Assembly (NCBI GenBank): GCA_023015935.1
Contig: JALKAY010000008.1
Span: 1 to 64,000, forward strand
Origin: Flavobacteriaceae bacterium F08102
GTDB lineage: Bacteria > Bacteroidota > Bacteroidia > Flavobacteriales > Flavobacteriaceae
Direction: 5' to 3'
DNA: 64,000 nt
Shown here: in pieces, positions 8,332 to 17,011 of the stretch
Position numbering within the stretch: the stretch's first letter is position 1
Layout of the letters: the number at the start of each line of letters is the position of its first letter
The notes under the pieces: generated by a model
Seen by the model: the letters and a program-made list of their open reading frames with translations, nothing else
Told to the model about the DNA's origin: nothing
Database searches by the model: none
Program-made: the position numbers and the translations under genes

Positions 8332-9207
8332 TTATAGTCCCATAACTTCGGCTACTTTTTTTCCAATTTCAGCGGGTGAATTCACCACGTGAATTCCATT
8401 GGCAGCTAAAATTTCCATTTTTGCTTGTGCGGTATCATCTTTTCCACCAACAATCGCACCGGCATGTCCCATGGTTCTACCAGCAGGTGCCGTTTGACCC
8501 GCGATAAATCCGATAACAGGTTTACGATTCCCGTCTTCTTTAATCCATTTTGCTGCATCTGCCTCTAATTGCCCTCCAATTTCACCAATCATCACAATAC
8601 ATTTAGTTTCCTCATCATTCATCAAAAGTTCAACAGCCTCTTTGGTGGTGGTTCCAATAATTGGATCTCCTCCAATACCAATAGCAGTGGTGATTCCCAA
8701 TCCTTGTTTCACCACTTGATCAGCTGCTTCATACGTTAAGGTTCCGGATTTCGAAACAATCCCTACACTTCCCTTTTTAAAGACAAATCCGGGCATAATT
8801 CCAACCTTAGCCTCACCTGGTGTAATCACACCTGGACAATTTGGGCCAATTAAACGGCAATCTCTATCATCTATATAGGCTTTAACTTTTACCATATCTG
8901 CTACAGGTATTCCTTCAGTAATACAAATGATTACTTTAATTCCGGCTTCAGCAGCTTCCATTATAGCATCGGCAGCAAAAGCAGGTGGTACAAAAATAAT
9001 ACTGGTATCAGCGTTAGCTTTTTCAACGGCCTCGGCAACTGTATTAAACACAGGTTTGTCTAAATGCATTTGCCCTCCTTTCCCTGGAGTAACCCCTCCT
9101 ACGACATTCGTTCCATATTCAATCATTTGGCTAGCGTGAAATGTTCCTTCACTTCCCGTAAAACCTTGGACAATTATTTTCGACTCTTTATTGACTAAAA
9201 CACTCAT
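8332..9207 (-). CDS. sucD: succinyl-CoA synthetase alpha subunit (ADP/GDP-forming)
   Basis: This subunit binds CoA and carries the phosphohistidine that forms during conversion of succinyl-CoA to succinate with ATP or GTP formation in the citric acid cycle. Visible marks are [13 protein letters not shown] and GGVTPGKGG of the CoA-binding fold, IGPNCPGVI, and the active-site histidine in [11 protein letters not shown]. The start at 9207 ([10 protein letters not shown]) gives 291 residues, close to the usual 289-290; the upstream ATG at 9234 would add KQKKVKN-type sequence and overlap the candidate promoter. sucC is not in the window. It is the last gene before a strong terminator. Confidence 0.95.
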   Translation of the reverse strand: MSVLVNKESKIIVQGFTGSEGTFHASQMIEYGTNVVGGVTPGKGGQMHLDKPVFNTVAEAVEKANADTSIIFVPPAFAADAIMEAAEAGIKVIICITEGIPVADMVKVKAYIDDRDCRLIGPNCPGVITPGEAKVGIMPGFVFKKGSVGIVSKSGTLTYEAADQVVKQGLGITTAIGIGGDPIIGTTTKEAVELLMNDEETKCIVMIGEIGGQLEADAAKWIKEDGNRKPVIGFIAGQTAPAGRTMGHAGAIVGGKDDTAQAKMEILAANGIHVVNSPAEIGKKVAEVMGL

Positions 9208-9231
9208 GTTTTTAACTTTTTTTTGTTTGGA

Positions 9232-9239
9232 CAAATGTA
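9232..9239 (-). promoter_or_regulatory. possible internal promoter for sucD
   Basis: The minus strand reads TACATTTG, an exact TAnnTTTG match, 25 nt before the chosen sucD start. The upstream TTG triplets are only about 14 bp away, shorter than usual, so the call is tentative. It would let sucD be transcribed separately from the lpx genes. Confidence 0.4.
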
Positions 9240-9270
9240 GATTTTACAAGCTACAATTGAAAGTAATTAT

Positions 9271-10206
9271 TTAAAAATTATTGACTTTTTCTATGATTTC
9301 AGGCAAGACTTTAATTCCTGCCAATTCTCGGTATTTTTTACGTGCATCATCACAGGGTGATCCAAAATACGCACGACCGCCTTTTAAACTTTTCGCAACA
9401 CCTGACTGTGCATATACAGTAGCGCCTTTTCCGATCGTAATACCACTGATAACGCCAACTTGCCCCCATAGTGTTACATCGTCTTCTAAAATGGTACAAC
9501 CCGCAATACCTACGTGTGATGCAATTAAACAATTTTCTCCTATAACAGTATCGTGTGCTATTTGGACTTGATTGTCAATTTTTGTACCCTTTTTAATCGT
9601 AGTTGCTCCTGTAACACCTCTATCAATTGTACAAGAAGCACCAATATCAACATTATCTTCTATGATAACTTTACCACTTGAAAGTAATTTGTCGTACCCC
9701 TCAGGCCTTTTCTTATAATAAAATGCATCAGCCCCTAACACCGTATTTGCATGAATAGTAACACCATTACCAATCTCACATCCATCGTAAATAGTTACAT
9801 TGGGGTGTATAATACAATCGGCTCCTATTTTCACATTATTTCCAATAAACACATTGGGTTGTACTATGGTATTCTCTCCTATGATTGCAGAAGGAGCAAT
9901 ACGCGAACTCGCAGATAAAAAAGGATTAAAATAATTGGCTAATTCATTAAAATGACGAAAAGGATCATCTGAAATTAATAAACTTTTCCCTTCTGGACAG
10001 TCCACCTTTTTATTAATAAGGATTACGGTTGCTGCTGAATTTAATGCTTTTTCATAGTATTTAGGATGATCCACAAAAACAATATCCCCAGGTTCTACCA
10101 CATGAATTTCATTCATACCTGAAACAGTAAAATTCTCATCACCAACATATTCAACATCAATAATTTGAGATATTTCAAGTAATGTATAGCTTTTGGGAAA
10201 TTTCAT
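9271..10206 (-). CDS. LpxD-like UDP-3-O-acylglucosamine N-acyltransferase paralogue
   Basis: A 311-residue left-handed beta-helix acyltransferase. It has an LpxD-type N-terminal domain (ending near FNPF) followed by hexapeptide repeats (IGENTIVQPNVFIGNNVKIG ...) and the catalytic-type segment VQIAHDTVIGENCLIASHVGIAG, ending in a helical tail. LpxD adds the second hydroxyacyl chain to UDP-glucosamine in lipid A synthesis. A full-length LpxD is encoded at 13018-14052 in the same operon, so this copy is a paralogue that may use a different acyl chain or substrate. It starts 5 bp after efp. Specificity cannot be read from sequence. Confidence 0.85.
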   Translation of the reverse strand: MKFPKSYTLLEISQIIDVEYVGDENFTVSGMNEIHVVEPGDIVFVDHPKYYEKALNSAATVILINKKVDCPEGKSLLISDDPFRHFNELANYFNPFLSASSRIAPSAIIGENTIVQPNVFIGNNVKIGADCIIHPNVTIYDGCEIGNGVTIHANTVLGADAFYYKKRPEGYDKLLSSGKVIIEDNVDIGASCTIDRGVTGATTIKKGTKIDNQVQIAHDTVIGENCLIASHVGIAGCTILEDDVTLWGQVGVISGITIGKGATVYAQSGVAKSLKGGRAYFGSPCDDARKKYRELAGIKVLPEIIEKVNNF

Positions 10207-10211
10207 AGCAA

Positions 10212-10778
10212 TTATTCTTTAACGCGCTCTTGGTAGGTCCCCTTTTCTGTTTCAATTTTCACTTTATCACCTTCATTGATAAACAAGGGAACATTCACCG
10301 TTGCACCGGTTTCTACGGTTGCTGGTTTAGTCGCATTTGTAGCTGTATTTCCTTTAACACCAGGTTCCGTATGCGTCACTTCCAAAATGACACTTGCAGG
10401 CATTTCTACCGCTAATGGCAATTCGTCTTCAGCTCTAACTATCACCGTTACCACTTCACCTTCTTTCATCAGATCAGGGCTATCTAAAATGGTTTCTTGT
10501 AATTCAATTTGCGAATAGTCATCGTTATTCATAAAGTGATATCGATCTCCATCTTTGTATAAATATTGATATTTACGTGTTTCTACACGAACTTCATCAA
10601 TTTTATGTCCTGCAGAAAACGTGTTATCTAAGACTTTTCCCGTAGTGAGACTTTTCAACTTAGTTCTCACAAAGGCAGGGCCTTTACCAGGTTTTACATG
10701 TTGAAAATCAACTATTTTATAAGTGTCATTATTATAAATGATACATAATCCTTTTTTAATGTCTGAAGTCGTCGCCAT
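10212..10778 (-). CDS. efp: translation elongation factor P
   Basis: A 188-residue protein with the three EF-P OB/KOW domains. It enters the ribosomal E site and relieves stalling at polyproline stretches. The N-terminal domain shows VKPGKGPAFVRTKLK, in which Lys32 is the position equivalent to the residue modified in many bacteria; none of the known modification enzymes is encoded nearby. The C-terminal end is ...GDKVKIETEKGTYQERVKE. It lies 60 bp after lpxA and 5 bp before the second lpxD-like gene, the arrangement usual in this family of bacteria. Confidence 0.96.
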   Translation of the reverse strand: MATTSDIKKGLCIIYNNDTYKIVDFQHVKPGKGPAFVRTKLKSLTTGKVLDNTFSAGHKIDEVRVETRKYQYLYKDGDRYHFMNNDDYSQIELQETILDSPDLMKEGEVVTVIVRAEDELPLAVEMPASVILEVTHTEPGVKGNTATNATKPATVETGATVNVPLFINEGDKVKIETEKGTYQERVKE

Positions 10779-10838
10779 AGCTAAAGGGTTGGTTTTATAT
10801 CTGATTAATTAGTATTCGTGTATTATTGGTGTTTCGTA

Positions 10839-11624
10839 TTAATTTGTACTAAAATAGCCTTTCATGATTCCTCGTTGAGAATCTCTTATAAATTGTAAGA
10901 TTTCATCGCGTTCAGGAGTAGCTTCCATTTCTGCTTCAATAATTTGAACAGCTTGAGTATTGTTAAAATTTTGTTGATATAGAATTCTGTAAATATTTTG
11001 AATTTCTCTAATTTTCTCAGAAATAAATCCTCTCCTTCGCAATCCAACTGAATTGATTCCCACATACGATAATGGCTCTCTGGCAGCTTTAACATAAGGA
11101 GGAACATCTTTTCGAACTAAAGATCCACCTGTAACAAATGCATGTTGACCAATTGACACAAATTGATGTACGGCAACCAAGCCTGCAAGAATAACATTAT
11201 CACCAATGGTAACATGTCCTGCAAGGGTTGAATTATTTGAAAAAATACAATTGTCTCCCACTAAACAATCATGTGCTATATGACAATACGCCATAATTAG
11301 GCAATTTTTACCAATCACTGTTTTCATGCGATCTGATGTACCCTTGTGAATGGTAGCACACTCGCGAATAGTCGTATTATCGCCAATGATGACTGTTGTT
11401 TCTTCATCATTGTATTTTAAATCCTGAGGAGGTGCTGAAATTACAGCTCCGGGAAATATATTACAATTTTTTCCGATCCTAGCCCCTTCCATGATGGTCA
11501 CATTGGAACCAATCCATGTACCATCACCGATAATGACGTTATTGTGAATAGTGGTAAACGGTTCTACAACTACATTCTTGGCTATTTTGGCACCAGGATG
11601 TATATATGCTAAAGGCTGATTCAT
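10839..11624 (-). CDS. lpxA: acyl-ACP--UDP-N-acetylglucosamine O-acyltransferase
   Basis: A 261-residue trimeric left-handed beta-helix enzyme that begins lipid A synthesis by moving a 3-hydroxyacyl chain to UDP-GlcNAc. The start AYIHPGAKIAKNVVVEPFTTI and the catalytic segment YCHIAHDCLVGDNC are clear, as is the C-terminal helical region with RRRGF. It follows lpxC/fabZ by 5 bp in the same operon. Confidence 0.96.
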   Translation of the reverse strand: MNQPLAYIHPGAKIAKNVVVEPFTTIHNNVIIGDGTWIGSNVTIMEGARIGKNCNIFPGAVISAPPQDLKYNDEETTVIIGDNTTIRECATIHKGTSDRMKTVIGKNCLIMAYCHIAHDCLVGDNCIFSNNSTLAGHVTIGDNVILAGLVAVHQFVSIGQHAFVTGGSLVRKDVPPYVKAAREPLSYVGINSVGLRRRGFISEKIREIQNIYRILYQQNFNNTQAVQIIEAEMEATPERDEILQFIRDSQRGIMKGYFSTN

Positions 11625-11629
11625 TCTAT

Positions 11630-13021
11630 TTAAGATCTTTTGACTATTTGCGCCATTAATTCGGCTTCAACCACTAATTTATTATTTGCATACCCATAGG
11701 CTTGCATATGACAAATTCCTCGTCTAATCGGTGTTATTAATTCTGCTTTAAAAATCAAGGTATCCCCTGGTAAAACTTTACGTTTAAATTTCACATTATC
11801 CATTTTCATAAAATACGTGAGGTAATTTTCAGGGTCTGGTACTGTACTCAACACCAATATACCTCCTGTTTGAGCCATTGCTTCAACTTGTAGAACCCCT
11901 GGCATCACAGGTGCTCCTGGAAAATGTCCAACGAAAAAAGATTCATTCATTGTTACATTTTTCATACCAACAACACTCATGTCTGTTAATTCTAGAATCC
12001 TATCTATCAATAAAAATGGTGGACGGTGTGGTAGAATTGACATGATCTGATCAATGTCCATTAATGGAGGTTGATTTAAATCAAATTGAGGAACATTATT
12101 CCGTTTTTCAATTTTAATCAATTTAGATAATTTTTTCGCAAATTGTGTATTGATACTGTGGCCAGGTTTATTTGCAATTACTTTTCCTCTAATTTTTATT
12201 CCAATTAAAGCTAAATCCCCAATCACATCCAACAGCTTATGACGGGCGGCTTCATTTGGATAATGTAAGGTGAGATTATCTAGGATTCCATTTGGTTTAA
12301 TGGCTATATTGTCCTTTTTAAAGGCTTTTCTCAATTTGTCCATGGTGCTTTCTGAGATCTCCTTATCCACGTAAACAATCGCATTATTAAGATCACCACC
12401 TTTTATTAAATCATTGTCTAGTAACATTTCTATTTCATGTAAAAAACTAAATGTTCTAGCTTCAGAGATTTCCGCTTTAAAATCCGACATACGCTTCAAG
12501 GTAGCATTTTGTGTACCAAGAACTTTGGTACCAAAATCAACCATGGTGGTAATTTCATACGTGTCAGATGGCATCACCATAATCTCACTTCCAGTACTCT
12601 CATCTTTATAACTCACAATTTCCTTGACGATATACTCTTCAACTTCAGCCTCCTGCTCAACAATACCTGCTTTTTCAAGAGCTTCGATAAAGAATTTTGA
12701 AGAACCATCCATAATTGGAGGTTCTGGCGCATCGAGTTCAATGTTTATATTGTCAATTCCCATTCCTACAATAGCAGCAAGAACGTGTTCAGAGGTGTGA
12801 ATTTTCACCCCATTTTTTTCGAGATTCGTACCACGTTGCGTATCTACAACATATTCAGCCTTAGCCTCAATCATCGGACTTCCTTCTAAATCAACTCTTG
12901 TAAAGGCATACCCAAAATTTTCTGCAGCTGGCTTAAACGTTAATGTAACGTGCTTTCCAGTATGTAATCCTACACCTGTTAAAGAAACTTCTCGTTCAAT
13001 AGTTTTTTGCTTAGTACTCAT
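11630..13021 (-). CDS. lpxC/fabZ: bifunctional UDP-3-O-acyl-GlcNAc deacetylase / 3-hydroxyacyl-ACP dehydratase
   Basis: A 463-residue natural fusion. The N-terminal 300 residues are LpxC, the zinc enzyme of the committed step of lipid A synthesis, with SLTGVGLHTGKHV, the zinc motif HTSEHVLAAI, and HKLLDVIGDLALIG. The C-terminal part is FabZ, with ILPHRPPFLLIDR and the catalytic region GHFPGAPVMPGVLQVEAMAQ. FabZ dehydrates the hydroxyacyl-ACP that LpxA would otherwise use, so the fusion joins competing branches of fatty acid and lipid A synthesis. This fusion is standard in Bacteroidota. Its ATG overlaps the lpxD stop by 4 bp, indicating translational coupling. Confidence 0.96.
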   Translation of the reverse strand: MSTKQKTIEREVSLTGVGLHTGKHVTLTFKPAAENFGYAFTRVDLEGSPMIEAKAEYVVDTQRGTNLEKNGVKIHTSEHVLAAIVGMGIDNINIELDAPEPPIMDGSSKFFIEALEKAGIVEQEAEVEEYIVKEIVSYKDESTGSEIMVMPSDTYEITTMVDFGTKVLGTQNATLKRMSDFKAEISEARTFSFLHEIEMLLDNDLIKGGDLNNAIVYVDKEISESTMDKLRKAFKKDNIAIKPNGILDNLTLHYPNEAARHKLLDVIGDLALIGIKIRGKVIANKPGHSINTQFAKKLSKLIKIEKRNNVPQFDLNQPPLMDIDQIMSILPHRPPFLLIDRILELTDMSVVGMKNVTMNESFFVGHFPGAPVMPGVLQVEAMAQTGGILVLSTVPDPENYLTYFMKMDNVKFKRKVLPGDTLIFKAELITPIRRGICHMQAYGYANNKLVVEAELMAQIVKRS

Positions 13022-14052
13022 TTCACCTTAGATGCTTTTATTATTTTTTCTAATTCGTCTACTTTATCAACTAATTTACCGAAATTTTTAAAGTGAACAT
13101 ATGATTTGTTAAAATCAGAATAGGGTAAAGCGGGACTTCCCTGAACAACTTCATTATCTTTTAAACTTCGGCCAATTCCTGATTGTGCTTGAATACGCAC
13201 ATTATCACCGATCTTAATATGACCAACAATCCCAACTTGACCTCCAATTTGACAATTCTTGCCAATTTTTGTTGATCCAGCAACTCCAGTTTGTGCGGCA
13301 ATCACCGTATTCTCACCTATCTCAACATTATGAGCAATTTGAATTTGATTATCGAGCTTTACTCCTTTGCGGATGATGGTTGATCCTAAAGTGGCACGGT
13401 CTATGGTCGTTCCTGACCCGATATCTACGTTATCTTCAATAATTACATTTCCGGTTTGTGGTACCTTATTATATACCCCCTTTTCATTTGGGACAAAACC
13501 AAAGCCATCACAGCCAATAATTACCCCTGAATGAATGACACATTGCTTACCTATGATAGATTCTGAATACACTTTTGAACCAGCAAACAAGGTTGTTCCA
13601 TTGTTAATTTTCACATTATCTCCAATATACACATTGGGATATATTTTAACATCATCGCCAATACTCACATTTTCACCAATATATACAAAGGCTCCTAAAT
13701 ACACATTTTCACCAAAACTCGAGCTTGGATGTACAAAGTTTGGCTCTTCAATTCCCGATTTATTTAGTTTAACTTGATTGTAAAATTCTAGTAAGGTAGA
13801 AAATGCCTTATAGGAATCTTCTACCTTTATCAAGGTTGCGGTCACCGCCTTTTCAGGAATAAAACTCTTATTAACAATAGCTACTGAAGCATTTGTGGAA
13901 TATAGATAAGACGTATATTTCGGATTGGACAAAAAGGTAAGTGACCCTTTTTCTCCTTCTTCGATTTTAGAGAGTTTAAACACCTCTTCGTTCGGGTTCC
14001 CTTCAATTTCTCCTTGTAGGATTTCCGAGATTTGTTGCGCAGTAAATTTCAT
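13018..14052 (-). CDS. lpxD: UDP-3-O-(3-hydroxyacyl)glucosamine N-acyltransferase
   Basis: A 344-residue LpxD, the usual length, with an N-terminal uridine-binding domain (KFTAQQISEILQGEIEG, TLEF region), a long hexapeptide-repeat helix and the catalytic segment IQIAHNVEIGENTVIAAQTGVAGS, then a C-terminal helix. It adds the N-linked hydroxyacyl chain in lipid A synthesis. It is the first gene of the lpxD-lpxC/fabZ-lpxA-efp-lpxD2-sucD operon. The start codon is only 5 nt from a candidate -7 box, so the transcript may have almost no leader. Confidence 0.95.
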   Translation of the reverse strand: MKFTAQQISEILQGEIEGNPNEEVFKLSKIEEGEKGSLTFLSNPKYTSYLYSTNASVAIVNKSFIPEKAVTATLIKVEDSYKAFSTLLEFYNQVKLNKSGIEEPNFVHPSSSFGENVYLGAFVYIGENVSIGDDVKIYPNVYIGDNVKINNGTTLFAGSKVYSESIIGKQCVIHSGVIIGCDGFGFVPNEKGVYNKVPQTGNVIIEDNVDIGSGTTIDRATLGSTIIRKGVKLDNQIQIAHNVEIGENTVIAAQTGVAGSTKIGKNCQIGGQVGIVGHIKIGDNVRIQAQSGIGRSLKDNEVVQGSPALPYSDFNKSYVHFKNFGKLVDKVDELEKIIKASKVK

Positions 14053-14057
14053 TGCTG

Positions 14058-14083
14058 CAAAAGTATAAAAAAAAATGCCTCAA
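14058..14083 (-). promoter_or_regulatory. candidate promoter of the lpx operon
   Basis: On the minus strand TACTTTTG (14065-14058) is an exact TAnnTTTG -7 match, with TTG at 14083-14081, a spacer of 15 bp. Transcription would begin at or next to the lpxD ATG. Confidence 0.4.
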
Positions 14084-14113
14084 AAAATGCTGTTGACTAC
14101 TAAATTACGTAGT

Positions 14114-15298
14114 TCACTCTTTCGGAGAGGTAACAAAATATTTTACAACGGGTTGCGTAAGCGTTAAAAGATTTAAATGTTCTGAAGATGAACTAAGCTC
14201 TTTAATCATTCCATTTTTATATAAAATTTCAATTGGCTGTTTCTTAGCATTATAGGCTCTATGCGTGATTTCTCCTTGAAAAATAAATTGTTGAGCATCG
14301 CTATACTTCGCTTTTAACTCATTCAAATAAGCTTGGTCAAAAGGTTCATTTGAGATGCGTATCTTTGGAAATTTACGTCCTAATAAAGCTTTGCACAAGG
14401 TTGCCAACACATGATCTTCACTTTTTGTCCACTCTTTAATCGCCATAATAACATCTACATCATCAATGGTTGCGAATTGAACGAGTGTCTCATGGGTAAA
14501 TGACGCATGTGGTCGAGTAAGTAAATAGGTTAGTCCTGGGCTACTACATTCCAATTCATTATGTCGAAATAACGCTTGAGCTCTTTCAAATATTTTAACC
14601 AAGAGATGATCGGCAACTAATCCCGTTTTGTGCAGATATACCATCCAATACATTAATCGTCTAGCAACAATAAATTTTTCAATAGAATAAATTCCTTTTG
14701 CTTCAACCACAATACGATCATCCACTACATTTAACATAGAAATAATCCGATCTACATTAATGTTCCCTTCGGTTACGCCAGTATAAAAACTATCTCGTTT
14801 TAAATAGTCTAAGCGATCAATATCAAGTTGACTCGAAATCAGTAAGGAAAAAAACTTTCGAGGATATTCGCCTTTAAACATTTCAATCGCCAAATTCAAT
14901 TTTCCGTCAAAAAGAGTATTCAACTCCTGCATAAAGCGCAATGAAATTTCTTCGTGTCGAATATCACTTACAATACTGTGTTCTAAGGTGTGCGAAAATG
15001 GACCATGTCCAATGTCATGTAATAAAATCGCTACCAATAAGGCTTCTTCTTCAGTTTTTGAAATATCAATCTTTTTTCGACGTAATACTTCTACTACCTT
15101 TTCCATCAAATGCATAGCCCCAAGCGCGTGTTCAAATCGTGTATGATGAGCACCTGGATATACATAATACGATAAACCCATTTGCGAAATCCTCCTTAAC
15201 CGCTGAAAATAAGGATGTTCAATGATATCGAAAATTAATTCACTGGGAATGTGAATAAATCCGTAAATTGGGTCATTAAAAATTTTAAATTTGTTCAA
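14114..15298 (-). CDS. HD-domain phosphohydrolase (dNTPase-related)
   Basis: A 394-residue protein with an HD superfamily core: RTSQ-like start region HHTRFEHALGAMHL, the metal motif LLHDIGHGPFSH, and a distal aspartate in LDIDRLDYLKRDSFYTGV. This layout is that of YdhJ-like and dGTPase-related HD proteins, which hydrolyse nucleotides, but the real substrate is not known. It diverges from porX, with 61 bp between the two start codons, and is separate from the lpx operon downstream (61 bp gap). Confidence 0.85.
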   Translation of the reverse strand: MNKFKIFNDPIYGFIHIPSELIFDIIEHPYFQRLRRISQMGLSYYVYPGAHHTRFEHALGAMHLMEKVVEVLRRKKIDISKTEEEALLVAILLHDIGHGPFSHTLEHSIVSDIRHEEISLRFMQELNTLFDGKLNLAIEMFKGEYPRKFFSLLISSQLDIDRLDYLKRDSFYTGVTEGNINVDRIISMLNVVDDRIVVEAKGIYSIEKFIVARRLMYWMVYLHKTGLVADHLLVKIFERAQALFRHNELECSSPGLTYLLTRPHASFTHETLVQFATIDDVDVIMAIKEWTKSEDHVLATLCKALLGRKFPKIRISNEPFDQAYLNELKAKYSDAQQFIFQGEITHRAYNAKKQPIEILYKNGMIKELSSSSEHLNLLTLTQPVVKYFVTSPKE

Positions 15299-15321
15299 GT
15301 AAATACCTTTTTAAATTTACA

Positions 15322-15329
15322 CAAAAGTA
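15322..15329 (-). promoter_or_regulatory. possible -7 element for the HD hydrolase
   Basis: The minus strand reads TACTTTTG, an exact TAnnTTTG match, 24 nt upstream of the start at 15298, in the short divergent spacer with porX. The nearest TTG is about 24 bp away, so no -33 box is claimed. Confidence 0.35.
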
Positions 15330-15359
15330 GAGCAATAATCTTAAACATCTATACAAGGA

Positions 15360-16904
15360 ATGAATGCAATAAAAATATTATGGGTTGATGATGAAATTGA
15401 ATTATTAAAACCACACTTATTATTTTTAGAAAAAAAGAACTATTTAGTCGATACCTGTAATAACGGAGCAGAAGCAATAGAAACTGTAGAGGATGGAAAT
15501 TACGATGTTGTTTTCTTAGATGAGAATATGCCTGGACTATCAGGAATAGAGACTTTGACACAAATCAAAAGTAAGCTGCCCAATCTTCCTGTGGTCATGA
15601 TTACGAAGAGTGAGGAGGAATACATTATGGAAGAAGCTATTGGTTCTAAAATCGCCGATTATCTTATAAAGCCCGTAAATCCAAATCAGATCTTATTAAG
15701 CTTAAAGAAAAATCTAGATCATTCGAGGTTAGTCTCTGAAAAAACGACCTCTACGTATCAACAAGAATTTAGAAAAATTACCATGGATTTGGCCATGGTA
15801 AATACCTATGAAGAGTGGATTGAACTTTATAAAAAACTAATTCATTGGGAAATTGAATTAGAATCGATCGCTGATCCAGGAATGATTGAGATTCTAGAAA
15901 GTCAAAAAACCGAAGCCAATTCTCAATTCTTCAAATTTATTCAAAATAATTATCAAGATTGGTTTAATTCGAGTGATAAACCCCTCTTGTCACACGAACT
16001 TTTTAAAGAAATTATTGTACCACAAATAAAGGATCAAAAAACGTTATTTGTAGTGATTGATAATTTGCGTTATGATCAATTACGGGTCTTAGAACCTATC
16101 ATTAATGAATACTATAAAAAAGAAGAAGAATACAGTTATTTTAGTATACTTCCGACGGCGACCCAATATGCGAGAAATGCTATTTTTTCTGGACTTACTC
16201 CTTTGCAAATGGAAAAACAGCACCCGACACTTTGGAAGAATGATACAGATGATGGTGGAAAAAACTTACATGAGGCTGAATTTTTACAAGCGCAGATAAA
16301 TCGACTAAAACTAACAATTAAACACGATTATTTTAAGATCACAACCCTCTCTAAAGGACAAGAATTAGCAGCTAACTTTAAATCTATAAAAGATAATGAC
16401 TTAACCGTTGTAGTCTATAACTTTGTAGACATGCTTTCTCATTCGAGGACTGAAATGGATATGATTAAGGAATTGGCAAGTGATGATAAAGCCTACCGAT
16501 CTTTAACGTTAAGTTGGTTTAAAAATTCACCGCTATTATCCATGATTCAAAAAGCTCAAGAATATGGCTTAAAATTAATTATCACCACTGATCACGGAAC
16601 CATTAATACCAAACGACCAACCAAAATTATCGGTGAAAAGAGCATCAGTTCTAATTTGCGATATAAAACAGGACGCAGCTTAACGTATAATGAGAAGGAA
16701 GTCTATGCAGTTAAAAAACCCAGTGATATTCAATTGCCTGAGATACACATGAGCAGTTCCTTTGTGTTTGCCAAAGAAGATTATTTCTTTGCCTATCCCA
16801 ACAACTATAACCACTTTGTAAAATACTATAAAAACACGTATCAACACGGAGGAATTTCGCTAGAAGAGATGATCATTCCATGTATCGTCATGGAACCCAA
16901 ATAG
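15360..16904 (+). CDS. porX: PorX: response regulator fused to PglZ alkaline-phosphatase-like domain
   Basis: A 514-residue protein with an N-terminal receiver domain (KILWVDDE, phosphoacceptor Asp54 in VVFLDENMPG, Thr82 and Lys104) and a C-terminal PglZ domain of the alkaline phosphatase superfamily (VVIDNLRYDQLR near residues 230-240 and TTDHGT). This layout is specific to PorX, the response regulator that, with the kinase PorY and sigma factor SigP, controls type IX secretion in Porphyromonas and Flavobacterium. The phosphatase-like part is reported to act on cyclic or linear oligonucleotides in related proteins; here that is only inference. No PorY gene is in the window. Confidence 0.93.
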   Translation: MNAIKILWVDDEIELLKPHLLFLEKKNYLVDTCNNGAEAIETVEDGNYDVVFLDENMPGLSGIETLTQIKSKLPNLPVVMITKSEEEYIMEEAIGSKIADYLIKPVNPNQILLSLKKNLDHSRLVSEKTTSTYQQEFRKITMDLAMVNTYEEWIELYKKLIHWEIELESIADPGMIEILESQKTEANSQFFKFIQNNYQDWFNSSDKPLLSHELFKEIIVPQIKDQKTLFVVIDNLRYDQLRVLEPIINEYYKKEEEYSYFSILPTATQYARNAIFSGLTPLQMEKQHPTLWKNDTDDGGKNLHEAEFLQAQINRLKLTIKHDYFKITTLSKGQELAANFKSIKDNDLTVVVYNFVDMLSHSRTEMDMIKELASDDKAYRSLTLSWFKNSPLLSMIQKAQEYGLKLIITTDHGTINTKRPTKIIGEKSISSNLRYKTGRSLTYNEKEVYAVKKPSDIQLPEIHMSSSFVFAKEDYFFAYPNNYNHFVKYYKNTYQHGGISLEEMIIPCIVMEPK

Positions 16905-17011
16905 GTGAAGTAATTTTTTAACAACTTTACTAAATTTGTTATCAAGTTTTACCTGTTTTTTTGTGATTATTCATAATAAAAACCTCAAATTTGCGGCAAA
17001 AATTTCACTTC

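Noticed and set aside
9208-9234. Longer sucD start at 9234
   Set aside because: Adds a lysine-rich nonapeptide not seen in SucD and overlaps a candidate promoter.
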